A DNA stretch of 64,000 nucleotides from Apteryx mantelli (GCF_036417845.1 NC_089980.1:117887169-117951168), one strand, 5' to 3'; shown: positions 37,601 through 48,573, counted from the stretch's first letter. Notes: generated by a model from the sequence alone, not told the origin. Numbers and translations are program-made.

Positions 37601-40600
37601 AGCACATCCAGCATATCTAAATAGTCATCCTTTATTTGCAATTCTTCCTTTACATGTCTTGGTAAATTAGCTTTTTTGCAGACAAATGCATGGATTGCCA
37701 GCTCTCAGGACACTACTCACTGCAGTGAACAATTATTTCATTTTTCTCCCATTGAATTAAATTCCAGAAACTTGATAGGGCATTGAACTAGGCCAAAAAA
37801 TACATTGATATTTCCATGCCTTGATGATGATGCATCTTTACCCAAATAACTAAGCTGCAAAAGATACAAAGATCTTGATTGTTGTTGCACTGCATCTCAC
37901 ATAGTATATATGCAGCAAAGAAACACATCACATAAACAGGCCAAGGATTTCTTAGTCGTCTAATCAAAATACAAAAAGCAGTTATTATTGTTAGTCCAAT
38001 TACAATGGCACTAATAGCCCAAATTATCTAATTATTATCAAAAAAGCCTCATTAACAAGACAGTTAAGATTTTAAGATTTATTTCTTTTTTTTCAATCCC
38101 TGTCCTAGTATGTCTCTGCACATTATGGTCAATGGTGCTAGTATTCCTCAAGGAGACCTGAGCAGATGGGAATTTATCCAGTAAAACCTCGGAATCACCA
38201 CAATGATTTTTGATCAAATTCACTTCTTTATGCACAGTTCCTCCTCCACTAACTTCATCTTCAGAAGTATAACACAGTAAAACAGTAATAACATTTTGCA
38301 AGCAATGGCAGAGCAATCTAAGGCAGAATATCTTTTTGACAACTGATTTTAGACAATAAGGTGTTCTGCGCAGTAACCCTTCCTCTATTGCTGTTTTAGG
38401 AGTTTCTTGTCACTATCACCAGCAATCTGCTTTTATTTTCAAGTAAAATCAGTGATGAATTATACTCGTGTCATAATCAAATTGTTGTTCTTCAGCAAAC
38501 ATTTAGAAATTATAACTAATCTCAACCTCTGAAGAGAAAATTCAGAAACTAATAAAGAACTGCTTTATGAACAGATTCTAAGTCAGTTACAAAAAGTAAT
38601 GCTGAGTTTATTCCAAAATGATGGGTTTCTTGAAATGCATATATATATTTGAAGCAAAATGCCTTTCTGAAGTCTATTTAACTTCTATCCACTCTTTGAA
38701 ATAGACAGATTTTTGCAACACATTTTAAAATACATATCTATCAAACTTTTCAGGATTTTAAGAAAGCAATTTTCATTATGAAAGAAGATTTTTCCAAATT
38801 ATAAATACTCTTCATTAAACAAGTCTACAGGCTGTATGTACATGTTTGTGCATATATCAGTATTTATATATTTCTAATATTTTTCTCTTCAAAAATATTT
38901 ATACTGAGAACAACTCAAGTTTATTGTATGAGGTGTCTGGTGACAGCTGTTTTCATTTGGATGGTCATTTTGTTCCAAGTAGCACATTGTGTAAGCATCC
39001 CACTTACTCCTGCAAAAAGGAGAACATTAACAGAATATTTTGTAAATGAATGCTTTATACTTTTAAAATTATAATTGCATGGATTTTATACAGACTTCAG
39101 AGAACTGTATTTCCATTCTGCACAATATAGCAATTATGGGAAATGTATTAAAGAGGGACAATGAGCTCATGTTTTGCTGTTATGTATAACAAAGGCCAAA
39201 GAGATTGTTTTTATAAATTGTGTTTGTCTGCTTGTATGCTAAGGCTGAGGTCCAGAGCTGCATTTTACTGGGGATCGGGGATGTAACTACAGAGATGATA
39301 ACAGCTCTGCAGTGTTTGTCGGGATAGACTGATCTTCCTTCCCCTCTCCTAAAACTCTGGTACCATCCACAGCAGTATCCAGCAGCTTCTGCAAAGGTGG
39401 TCAGATTTTGCCAGCATTTGGAAAAGCTTTGCAGGAGATGATGCTGAAGACAGCTGGAGCCGCTGAAGTTTCTAGGTCCCCAGACACTGAAGGCTTTGTA
39501 GTAATTACAGTGGATTTTTGCACCTACATAGCACTTCAGAAACATTCATTTTTTTAATTGTCACAAACTTTGTGGAAGTGTTACCCTTGCAGGACAGACA
39601 CACAGAATGCAACACAAAAATTATTCCGCAACACAAAAATTATTCCAGTACCTCTACAATTGCCTGTGCATAGCTGTACTTGTGAATAGTGACCTACTTT
39701 GTAGAGCTGCTTGGCGTGTGCAGCTCTCGCACTGTCTCTGCAGTTAAGATTGCTAAATTTAGGTGTTCCAGTTTCCTAATGTGACCTGTCAGTTGTGACA
39801 GATGAAGCCTCTGTCAGGATTGGGATCATTTTCTTGTTCTTGGTTCTTTCTTTGGTTGGCTGGACCATGCTGCCTCTTAGGCTGTGGAGCGTCACCTCCC
39901 TGTGCCCCAAGAACAGGAGCTGCACGGCAGAGGGGCTGAGACGGCACTGGTGGCTGCAGACCCCGTGGTGCCAGCTGCCCGAGCAGGGGGAGCCCTGCCC
40001 TCCACAGCTGCTAGCTCAGGGGCAGCATTCTAAAAATATCAAAGGAGTCATGCTTAAGATTTTCTTCTAGCTTCAGGGTTCACTAGACTTAAACTTCTGC
40101 CAGTTTTTTTCTTTTTTAACACATTGGTTGAAATAGCAGATTTGGTGTACCTCACCTTATGTTTTTAAGGATTATTCCTACAAGAAACTGATCAGTTAAA
40201 TAAACTAATTTTGCTTTATGTTTATATTTCATTTCTGTATCAACCTGCAGGAATGAAATCTGAGGTTTTATATTAAAAAACTCATATTAAAATAGCTTTT
40301 TTATAACATTTCTGAAATCTAGATTTGGGGCAGGGGGCAGATGACAGGCAAAATTCAGAAGTCCAAGGACATTACCGGCCCAGAACATGCCAAAGAAAGA
40401 CCTCATAAATTAACCTTATTTCAAAGTGATCCTAAGGAATCTTATTAGTACTACTTAAAGTGCTGGTAGTGTTCTCTAAGAAGTGAACTCATATAAGCTC
40501 TGAGAGAGTGAATTAATACTGTCCAGGCTTGTTCTATTTATGAAAATAATATTCTAAGCCTAATTTTTTATGCTTATGGACTACACAAAAGTCTATAGTG

Positions 40601-43159
40601 TTGTCATATACCTCAAAGCCAGAGTTACAGGCACTCACCCCAAGACTATCACCACCCCCAAAAGGGTTTTTTCAGTATTGTGTTCAGTCTCCAACATGGT
40701 CTAATGAACTGCATGTAGTTTTTCCTTACGCATGGTTTTACAAAGTGTGATTATCAAGGTATTTTCATATGAATTATATGTTTAAATAAACAAAAGTTTG
40801 TTTGCCAAAAAACTGAGCCTGGTTGGAAGAGTCACAAGTCAATGATTTCCTTCAACTTAAATACTGGGAAAGATGTTAGCACTTTCTATTTATTGTCTAG
40901 GCAGAGGCATTAGTACTTCTAAAGTTGCGCAGGGGAAGTCAATAATGCTATAGGCACAATGTTACAAACTGACATCCTGATTAAGTGATGAATTACAAGA
41001 CAGTCTTGGAGAAGCAAGGATAAATGTCTGACCCTGAATGTAACCTGCAAAAAGCAAATGGCTGTATAGAGACAGATGCATCCTGCAGTCTAGATTGCCT
41101 TCAAAAAAAGCAATACCCAACACGTGGATCTTGCTATACAACTAGATTTCAGCCGGTAAATCAGGTCAGCGTTGTTACAGCTTGTTAGCTGAGTGACACA
41201 GATAGACAACCTAAAGTATAACTATCGCTCTTTCCCTCCCCCCTCCCCCTGCCCCATATATATACCTCTGTCTCTAACCACTGCAGTGCTTTATCTCAGT
41301 TAGTCCAAGGATTGCTAAAGATTATTTCTCTGTTTTTACTTGACTGTCTGTCTGATGCAGAGGTGTTTTTATAGGAGAAGCAAGCCACTAAGGATCCCTC
41401 TCCCAGGGTTGGAGTGGTTCACAAAACATTCTTGCACTGCCAAACATCCCACCAAAAGATTTAAGGGTACCTAAATGATAGTGGGGATATTCCTCAGCTC
41501 AGGGGATTCTTAAGTCATAGCAACACACAGTTGGTTGTCGATATGGAACAAGACTGGGAAAGGGCTGAAATCTCAGGGGTCGGTGCTTGTCAGCTATGAT
41601 GGTTGTTGCTTACGTGCAATTGCAGTGGGATCTGAATTCTAACTGCAGTTGGTGGTGATATGGGTTTCTCTTACAAGGTTTCATTCTCATCCACTCAAGC
41701 TCACAGGGATAGGATCAAACCAGAGCGCATCAATCTGATAAAGTGCTGGCAAAATGGCCCAGTTTAATAAAATATCAAAACACTTGCTTATCACTAACCC
41801 TTGAGAGATTTATTTTCCCTTGAATTGCAAAACTCTCTGATTTAGTGGGTTTTTGAGCACATCTAAAAATATGTAATGGACTTACACTTTAAAAGAGCAA
41901 ATGGATTATTTTTGCACTATTTTTTCTATGAAAAGATAATTACTCCCATGGGTGAAAAAATACTTAAGTCTAAGTTGTTTTCATGGCCAGGCTACCTGAC
42001 TGGTTAATGATGTATTCCCTCCAGCTGTTTTTTCTAGAGCTAATTCTTAGGAAAAAAAATGGTTATTTAGGTTTTGATCCATGTCATTAACAACTGTAAA
42101 AAATGGCTATTATTTATAAAATCATACATCTTTATGTCTGGAGGATTTCAAATGGATTTTACACTGCCTATAGAGAAGAATTCAGTGCTAGATCAGTTTC
42201 TATAATTTTAACCAAACAATTCTTTTGCAGCTAAAGTCACTTAGTTACTAAAGGCATACATAAGCAGAGCTACTTGATGATTTCTCTGGTTTTAGAAACT
42301 CAGAAGGGTTTTTTTTTGGTAATTAGGATTTCTAGTATACCATAAACTTGCATTGTACTTTTTTCAGAAAAAAAGGCAAGTCCCTTTATGCAAAAGGTTC
42401 CCATCTGTGCATTTGTCCTTTCCAAATACTGAACACTATGTACAAGGTGTTGAACTTGAAGTTGTTCAAAAATTTTCTGACAAACTAAGTGTGCTGAAAA
42501 ATGCTGGTTCAGTGAGCTAAGCATGTTTAATCTGAAGCACCTTGGATACCAGAAACTCTCACAAAAATAAGAACAGGTTTGGAGGAAATCCTTCTATGGA
42601 TTCCAGGGAAGTCTGTCTGGTGTGAAATGACTTAGAAGTGCAGGTCCCAGGACTGCCTGCTGGTGCACCCTACCCAGTGTGGTTCAGCAACTCTTTTGCA
42701 GTTAACTGCTCAGTGAAAAGACACTCTTCAGTCTCATTCCTAGAACTTTCATTCTTCACAATATTGTCAGCAGCAAAACTGATGAAAACATCATCTACAC
42801 AAAGCAATTGAATGGATTTCAGCTTAGCAGACACACTAGAGAAATGTGTTTTTACTCCTCAGCCTTCAGAAGTGCGAGGTCCAAATTTTTCAGTGGTGAT
42901 CTGAACACACATTAGACTGAATTAGCTTATATTCTTTCCCGTCTTTCGGTGCAGAAGTTTTCCTTTTATTAGTCATAAACATTTTGAAAATGTCAGTGAC
43001 CAAAGGGAAGGATGACATATAATTTCCAGTTTCTCTATAGGAAGTACAGAGCAAATACCTCTGGCCTTGCTGTCACACTGCTGGTCTAAATGTCACTAAT
43101 TATGGGTCATATTCTTCAATAGCACTCAAGCACAAGCCGTAAATGGGATTCAGATACAA
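34601..43159. other. AT-rich intergenic sequence up to the ERV
   Basis: No gene is seen. Contents include a 16-base T run at 35052-35067, a small tandem duplication around 39614-39650, a GC-richer patch at about 39860-40030 with no recognisable coding function, and a C/T-rich stretch near 41229-41258. Confidence 0.5.
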
Positions 43160-43164
43160 GGTGC
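43160..43164. repeat. ERV target-site duplication, left (GGTGC)
   Basis: GGTGC immediately precedes the 5' LTR and recurs right after the 3' LTR at 50689-50693. The match can be extended to GGTGCT if the first LTR base is counted. Confidence 0.75.
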
Positions 43165-43526
43165 TGACGGGCGAGTGAAGAGTTAACAGGACTGAAGTTT
43201 GTCAATTGATACGCAGAAGAACTGATAGCACAAGAGCTGACGTGCACAAAGCTGCTGAACAGAGGACTTAACAGGACTAAAGTCGTCTACCAACCGATAT
43301 GCGCAAGGATTGATATGCGCAAGGCTGCGGAATGGCAGCATTAACAAGACTGAAGAGGTCTGCCACCTGGAATCTGCACGGACCCCCGGGGAGGGAAGAA
43401 GCAATACGGAGGTGTTGTGGTCTTGCCTCGCTAGCAGGGTCCTCCCAAGCAGACAAACAGACAGTCCTGTGATTGCGAAACTTGCTAAAAGTCAGCAAAA
43501 GCAGTGTTTGCCCAGAGCCCCAGCCG

Positions 43527-43534
43527 TATAAAAA
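43527..43534 (+). promoter_or_regulatory. TATA box of ERV 5' LTR
   Basis: TATAAAAA, followed 26-30 bases downstream by the expected start of viral transcription. The identical box is at 50278-50285 in the 3' LTR. Confidence 0.8.
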
Positions 43535-43603
43535 GAGACTTGGGAGCTAGGAGAGTTTGAGCAGGGACGGGAACGTGACCTGATCATCCTCTCCGGCTGG
43601 ACC

Positions 43604-43609
43604 GTGAGT
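43604..43609 (+). promoter_or_regulatory. Candidate viral major splice donor inside R
   Basis: ACC|GTGAGT fits a strong 5' splice site. It lies after the inferred transcription start and before the LTR poly(A) signal, so subgenomic env RNA could be made by joining it to the acceptor at 48628. No other consensus donor is obvious in the very short leader. Confidence 0.5.
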
Positions 43610-43859
43610 ATCCCCCCCCTCCCCTTTTCCTGGGACGCTGGGTTAAGGTAACTCCTCGAGGTTGAGAGCCCTCTCACTAGGAGAGTGAACAAGAAAGCTT
43701 TCAAGTAGGGATAAGCAGTCCTTCCAATTAATAACGCAGTAATCGACGGTTTCAGGTTATCCTTTCTAAATCAGTAACTGATGGTTTTGTGTTATCCTTC
43801 CTAAATTAGTAATCGCATTATTTTAATGGATGTTACTAATCCAAGAACTTGTGTGAGGA

Positions 43860-43865
43860 AATAAA
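43860..43865 (+). terminator. Poly(A) signal, 5' LTR copy
   Basis: AATAAA followed by a T-rich and then GT-containing stretch. The functional copy for the viral RNA is the identical one at 50611-50616. Confidence 0.75.
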
Positions 43866-43942
43866 CATCTTTTTTATTATTATTATATTACTGTCTCAGT
43901 CGTTGCTATCGAACCTTCATAGCATGACAGCGTGACAGTTTT

Positions 43943-43960
43943 TGGCGTAGTCGGCAGGAT
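43943..43960 (+). other. Primer binding site, tRNA-Ser
   Basis: TGGCGTAGTCGGCAGGAT is complementary to the 3' 18 bases of vertebrate tRNA-Ser of the GTAGTCG-type acceptor stem, including CCA. It begins five bases after the LTR's terminal CA. The match is to the tRNA sequence as I know it; no search was run. Confidence 0.8.
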
Positions 43961-44035
43961 AGGATAAGGATAGGATAGGATACAGACTTAGTGGATACAT
44001 AAGCTGGGGTAACCGGATAGAAATATTTTTGAACT
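43961..44035 (+). other. Short ERV leader with GGATA repeats
   Basis: Only 75 bases separate the PBS from the gag start. The first part repeats GGATA several times, with one AAGGATA variant, partly running out of the PBS. A packaging role is possible but unproven. Confidence 0.5.
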
Positions 44036-45481
44036 ATGTCACTGCGTGAGTTATTGAGAAGGCACGGAAGCGGACCCTCAAGCCCTGGGATTGACTGGGC
44101 AAATGATAATTGGGAAAATGAAGCCTCTGTTGTGTGTAGGATAGAGGAAGTCAGAGGTAACCAAAGAGATGGGAAAGGAAAAGGTGGTATATGTGCCATC
44201 TTAGGGGCCTGTTTACTGGCAGCCCAACAAGCCAATCGGACCCATCAAAAAACTAAGGAACAGTTACAAGAAAAGGTGCAGGAGTGTGTAGATCTTGAAA
44301 GAAAATTGAAATTAGAGAAAGAGCGAAATCAGAAATTACAAAACAAGTTAGAACTCGTCCTTTCAACAGCAAGGAAGCCCCCCACAGCAGCTCAGATTAG
44401 AAAAATGTTGGTGGAGGACCCGGACGACTGGGACGGAGATATATGGGGAAACAGCAGTAGTTCAGAGGACGATGGTGATTTGTACCCTCCAGAACCCTCA
44501 CCTCTGGATGTGCGGCCAGTTGTAAAAACCGAAACTGCGACAGAACCCCATGGGGGTAATGCTAGAACCACAGTTAGAACTACCCCTTACTCGGGAGATG
44601 AGATGGGAAAACTGCAAGAGAAATACTGCAGGCAACCTACAGAAACAGAAACTGAGTATTTGTGGCGGGTATCCTTAACAGGAGGTGATCGCATAATACT
44701 AAGTGAAGAGGAGGCATCAGGATATTGGGGACCAGGAGTTTTCCTGACGGGTAGAGTTGGGAATCGCTCCCTCACCTCCCGAGTAGCCTACTGGGCAGGA
44801 GGACAAGACCCGAGGAACAGAGGAGAACCTTTGAGAATAGGTATAAATACCCATAGTGAGCTTACAGGAGCCATACAAAAGGCAGCTTGCGTACAACAGA
44901 TACATGAAAGGGGAGCCTACGATGTCCCCATGCAAGCCCCAGTAAGACCAAACAGCTTAACGCCTTTAATACGGGGATTGCCTACAGTGTTAAAGCTGAA
45001 GCTACAAGCAATACGAGATCGCATTGTAGCTGCAGAGGCACACAATCATAATAACCTCAATGACCCCCCCATGCCAATACCGACATGGGCGGATACCTTG
45101 TTAGAAGTGCATCGAACTGCGCAAGAGATGGGGATGGATACCAAACCACGGGAAAAGCGCATTAGACAGGCTACTGCCTCATATGCCCCGAGGAGAGGAC
45201 ATTCCCCCCCCAGGCGGCACAACAAGGAAATGGGAACTAAACAAGAAGACAGGGAGAAACGAAATAGACTGTGGCGACATGCCCTGGCATTAGGTGTTCC
45301 ACGATCCATGCTGCATAATCAGAAAACAGAAGACATAGAACAGATAGTGAGCAAACTGGAACAAGTGAAAAGGGTGACTCTGCCATCCGCCCCACCTGGC
45401 TCACAAGATAGTAAACAAGAATCTAAGCCTAGTAACCCTTTCTCAGAGTTACGAGAAGAGTTGCATGATCTAAAAAACTAG
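44036..45481 (+). CDS. gag: ERV gag, 481 residues, intact
   Basis: Structural polyprotein of the provirus. The start ATG lies directly after the short leader and the frame is open to TAG at 45479-45481. Residue 2 is serine, so there is no classical myristoylation signal. Residues about 75-115 form a heptad-like charged coiled coil. Residues about 115-160 are rich in aspartate, glutamate and serine. A central region starts near GKLQEKYCRQPTETETEYLW and includes YWGPGVFLTGR. The C-terminal part is basic and helical. No CCHC zinc knuckle is present, unlike alpha-, beta- and most gammaretroviral Gags. The stop codon sits immediately behind a -1 slippery heptamer that leads into pol. The length and coiled coil recall the ERNI/ENS-1 protein from the chicken Soprano ERV family, but that is only a suggestion. 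Confidence 0.85.
   Translation: MSLRELLRRHGSGPSSPGIDWANDNWENEASVVCRIEEVRGNQRDGKGKGGICAILGACLLAAQQANRTHQKTKEQLQEKVQECVDLERKLKLEKERNQKLQNKLELVLSTARKPPTAAQIRKMLVEDPDDWDGDIWGNSSSSEDDGDLYPPEPSPLDVRPVVKTETATEPHGGNARTTVRTTPYSGDEMGKLQEKYCRQPTETETEYLWRVSLTGGDRIILSEEEASGYWGPGVFLTGRVGNRSLTSRVAYWAGGQDPRNRGEPLRIGINTHSELTGAIQKAACVQQIHERGAYDVPMQAPVRPNSLTPLIRGLPTVLKLKLQAIRDRIVAAEAHNHNNLNDPPMPIPTWADTLLEVHRTAQEMGMDTKPREKRIRQATASYAPRRGHSPPRRHNKEMGTKQEDREKRNRLWRHALALGVPRSMLHNQKTEDIEQIVSKLEQVKRVTLPSAPPGSQDSKQESKPSNPFSELREELHDLKN
45472..45478 (+). promoter_or_regulatory. -1 ribosomal frameshift site (A AAA AAC)
   Basis: The heptamer AAAAAAC is correctly phased to the gag frame (CTA AAA AAC TAG), and the -1 frame continues directly into pol. 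Downstream, GGTCG (45490-45494) can pair with CGACC (45509-45513). The loop segment TCAGGCC (45499-45505) can pair with GGCCTGA (45536-45542), giving an H-type pseudoknot. The spacer of 11 bases is slightly longer than usual. Confidence 0.85.
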
Positions 45482-48400
45482 GTAGCGCTGGTCGAAAATC
45501 AGGCCAACCGACCCGAGTACTATCAATAGCGCAGCGGCCTGAAAGTTTAGAACCCCGGATTGTGATTCCGGTAGGACCTAGAAAACACAAAGTTTCTTTT
45601 TTAATTGATACTGGTGCACAGATAAGTGTTTTGGACAAACAGACAGCCAATAGGTTAAATATCAAACCATCTAGACGATCAATTTTTATAAAGGGAGTTA
45701 CAGGAATTGCTGAATCTTGTCCTTTGGCAAAACTTTGTGCCTGGCTCCCGGGAGACAAACGTCTTACCAAATTTGAGGTAGTAATAAACCCAAAGGGAAA
45801 TGACAACATTTTAGGGTTTGATGTTTTACGAGGAAGAAACTGGATACTCCCAAACGGTACCCGGTGGAGCTTTGGAACAGCTAACATCAAGCTTTTGCAA
45901 ACCTCCCCCGCGCTGCCGCCTAGTAAGATAACTAATGTTAAACAATACCCTTTAGCATCTGCTGCACGATCCGGGATAAGCAAAGTCATTAGAGACCTAG
46001 AAGAGCAAGGGATAATAGAACGCACCCACTCCCCCTATAACTCCCCGGTGTGGCCTGTCAAAAAACCAAATGGAGAATGGCGATTAACAGTAGATTATCG
46101 CCGATTGAATGCTAATACTGCTCCCCTCACGGCTGCGGTCCCCAATATAGCAGAACTGGTGAGTCAGCTTAGGACTGCAGCCCACCCCTGGATGGCCACA
46201 CTAGATGTAAAAGATATGTTCTTCATGGTCCCGCTAATAAAAGAAGATAAAGACAAATTTGCTTTCACCTGGGAAGGCATTCAATATACCTTCACTCGGC
46301 TGCCCCAGGGATACAAACACTCCCCCACCATCGCTCATAACGCATTAGCAAAAGTCTTAGATTCGCTTGGTACAACCCCTGGAGTAAAAGTCTATCAATA
46401 TATAGATGATATACTAATAGGGGGACCTGAAAAGGAGGCAGTGCGACAAGAAGCCCACTTAATTTGGGAAAAACTGACTGAGATAGGGCTAAAGATACCA
46501 CAAGAGAAATGTCAAGGACCTGCCCAAACAGTGACCTTCCTAGGCGCCAAATGGATAGCAGGAGCAGAAGCAATCCCTGAAAGGGTGCTCGAGACTTTAG
46601 AAAAATCCAAAAACCCAACTTGTAAAAAGGAGTTGCAACAAATTATGGGTACGTTGGGATATTGGAGAAAGCATGTCCCAGGATTCTCGATAATCGCCAG
46701 ACCTCTTTATAACCTTATGCGAAAGAATAGCAAATGGGAATGGGACAACACCCATGAACAAGCATTAATGCAAATAATGCAAGCAATGAATCAGTATCAA
46801 AGACTAGGTCCCATGCATCCCAGGAACCCTCTTGATGTAGAGTGGGGGTTTAGCACACATGCAACTTATTGTGCCATCTTCCAATCACCAACAAGTGAAC
46901 CTAAACGGCCAATTTTATTTGAATCCACTGCTTTCAAGGAGGCAGAACAAAGATATAGTGAATGGGAAAAAGGAATCTTAGCCATGGTAAGGGCTGTGAA
47001 GGCCACCGAAAAAATAGCGACCCAACAGAAAGTAATCTTAAGAGGGCCCTTCCACATTTTAGATGCTGTGAAACGAGGAACACCACCCCCTGAAGGTATA
47101 GCCCAGAGACAAACAGTTCGTAAATGGTATGCATATCTATCAGGAATCCAAGATAGCCTGGAAATAGAGGAGGGACCAGTAAAGATAACCAAATACCAAT
47201 TACCCCTAACTAGCCTTGTACCAGAAACAGTACCAAGCTACCCAAGATCTCCCATTGCAGTAGCTGAACCACTCACTGAAAAGTCTGACCTAAATGGGGT
47301 ATGGTTCACCGATGCCTCTTCACATAGGATAGCCACGGGGTGGCAATACAAAGCAGTTGCCTTAGAAATAAGCACAGGCCATACGATAATAGAAGAAGGC
47401 GATGGCAGCGCCCAAGTAGGAGAACTCAAGGCTGTCCGACTTGCCATAAGAAATGGAGCAACAACAGTGTATACCGATTCATATGCAGTATTCAAGGGGG
47501 CCACAGACTGGATAGGATTCTGGGAATGTAATAAATGGCAAATAAATAGGTGCCCAGTATGGCAGCAAGCAGACTGGGAAGAGTTGTTGGAAGAAGGAAG
47601 GAAACGGTCTATTGCAATAGGGTGGGTGAAAGCCCACAGCTCAGACGGAAGTCTGGCAGCTAAATGGAACGGGATAGTTGACAAGTTGTCGAGGGTAAGA
47701 GGAGTAACAGTAAGCGAAGTAGAGTGGGACAGAATAGGAGAATGGCTACATGTACAGCGAGGACATTCAGGGGAAAAGGATTTAGTAAAAGAAAGTATAG
47801 CTCGAGGATGGCCCATAGATATAACAACTGCACGACGAATCATAACAGCCTGTCCTCAGTGCCAACTAAGATTAAAAAGGGATCATCCAGAACAGCAAGC
47901 CCCACTACATATCAGTAATAGAAAACAATTATGGCAAACCTGGCAGATTGATTATATAGGGCCTCTTAAACCATCAAGTGGGAGAAAATATATATTAGTG
48001 GGAGTCGAGGTGGTCTCCCGTCTCCTCCGAGCGACAGCTGTCAGAACTGCGAATGGAGAAACTACCATTAAGGTATTACAAGAATGGTTCAGTGTATTAC
48101 CGGTACCAAAGGAAATACAAAGCGATAATGGGACTCACTTTACAGCCCGCGTAGTACAGGACTGGGCGACACAAGAAGGGATTAGTTGGACATTCCACAC
48201 CCCCTACTATCCCCAAGCAAACGGGATGGTGGAAAGGGCCAATGGCTTACTTAAAAGATATGCTCAAGTAGAAAAAGCGAGTTGGGAGCTACGCATTAAC
48301 CATGCTGTGCATCTACTTAATAATCGATGGGGAACATTTGGTAGTCCCAGAACCCAGGCCTTTTGCCCTATCGATACGGGCATCGTTAAGGATAATTCTG

Positions 48401-48573
48401 ACATTGATCCTGCACGTGGTAAACCAGGACAGCCTGTGATGGTAAAACTACCACAAATTGGAGTAGTCCCGTTAACATTGTCTAAACCCCGAGGACCCCT
48501 TGCATGGGAAGCACTTGATGCCACAGAAAAAACCCATCGAATCAGTTCTCGGTGGATAATTCCTGATTATTAA
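45478..48573 (+). CDS. pol: ERV pol: protease, RT, RNase H, integrase; intact
   Basis: Made as a Gag-Pol fusion by -1 frameshifting; the frame is open from the slip site, and no ATG is needed. Numbering from 45478: protease DTGA at about 44, with ILGFDVL further on; RT motif A LDVKDMFF, LPQGYKHSP, then YIDD at 308-311; RNase H acidic residues D612 (TDAS), E649 (GELK), D667 (TDSY) and a late H and D (KAHSSD, VDKL). The integrase has an HHCC zinc site (H758, H763, CPQC), then catalytic D825, D883 and E919. The D-to-E spacing is exactly 35 residues. The C-terminus ends RISSRWIIPDY. No dUTPase domain is apparent, which differs from HERV-L. All key catalytic residues are present. Confidence 0.92.
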   Translation, partial: LGSAGRKSGQPTRVLSIAQRPESLEPRIVIPVGPRKHKVSFLIDTGAQISVLDKQTANRLNIKPSRRSIFIKGVTGIAESCPLAKLCAWLPGDKRLTKFEVVINPKGNDNILGFDVLRGRNWILPNGTRWSFGTANIKLLQTSPALPPSKITNVKQYPLASAARSGISKVIRDLEEQGIIERTHSPYNSPVWPVKKPNGEWRLTVDYRRLNANTAPLTAAVPNIAELVSQLRTAAHPWMATLDVKDMFFMVPLIKEDKDKFAFTWEGIQYTFTRLPQGYKHSPTIAHNALAKVLDSLGTTPGVKVYQYIDDILIGGPEKEAVRQEAHLIWEKLTEIGLKIPQEKCQGPAQTVTFLGAKWIAGAEAIPERVLETLEKSKNPTCKKELQQIMGTLGYWRKHVPGFSIIARPLYNLMRKNSKWEWDNTHEQALMQIMQAMNQYQRLGPMHPRNPLDVEWGFSTHATYCAIFQSPTSEPKRPILFESTAFKEAEQRYSEWEKGILAMVRAVKATEKIATQQKVILRGPFHILDAVKRGTPPPEGIAQRQTVRKWYAYLSGIQDSLEIEEGPVKITKYQLPLTSLVPETVPSYPRSPIAVAEPLTEKSDLNGVWFTDASSHRIATGWQYKAVALEISTGHTIIEEGDGSAQVGELKAVRLAIRNGATTVYTDSYAVFKGATDWIGFWECNKWQINRCPVWQQADWEELLEEGRKRSIAIGWVKAHSSDGSLAAKWNGIVDKLSRVRGVTVSEVEWDRIGEWLHVQRGHSGEKDLVKESIARGWPIDITTARRIITACPQCQLRLKRDHPEQQAPLHISNRKQLWQTWQIDYIGPLKPSSGRKYILVGVEVVSRLLRATAVRTANGETTIKVLQEWFSVLPVPKEIQSDNGTHFTARVVQDWATQEGISWTFHTPYYPQANGMVERANGLLKRYAQVEKASWELRINHAVHLLNNRWGTFGSPRTQAFCPIDTGIVKDNSDIDPARGKPGQPVMVKLPQIGVVPLTLSKPRGPLAWEALDATEKTHRISSRWIIPDY
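45490..45542 (+). promoter_or_regulatory. Candidate frameshift-stimulating pseudoknot
   Basis: Stem 1 has 5 pairs (45490-45494 with 45509-45513). Stem 2 has 7 pairs (45499-45505 with 45536-45542), separated by a 22-base loop. Alternative pairing of GCGCT (45485-45489) with AGCGC (45528-45532) also exists. Predicted by eye only. Confidence 0.6.

Larger units (their letters stand above)
43165..43937 (+). repeat. ERV 5' LTR
   Basis: Begins TGACGGG and ends GCGTGACA. U3 carries three imperfect repeats that each start TTAACA(G/A)GACT(G/A)AAG at 43183, 43268 and 43341, plus a TGACGT (CRE half-site) at 43238-43243. TATAAAAA at 43527-43534 implies a start of transcription near 43557. A consensus splice donor GTGAGT is at 43604-43609, and AATAAA is at 43860-43865. 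R would thus be unusually long (about 320 bases) and U5 short. This copy lacks the 32 bases that precede TGACGGG in the 3' LTR. Confidence 0.93.

Noticed and set aside
39860..40030. GC-richer patch with an open frame
   Set aside because: No domain or repeat identity; too short to support a gene.
43183..43704. Short open frames within the LTRs, present in both copies
   Set aside because: They are duplicated only because the LTRs are; no coding signature.
43957..43985. GGATA repeats read as a microsatellite
   Set aside because: They overlap the end of the primer binding site and are part of the ERV leader, so they are described there.
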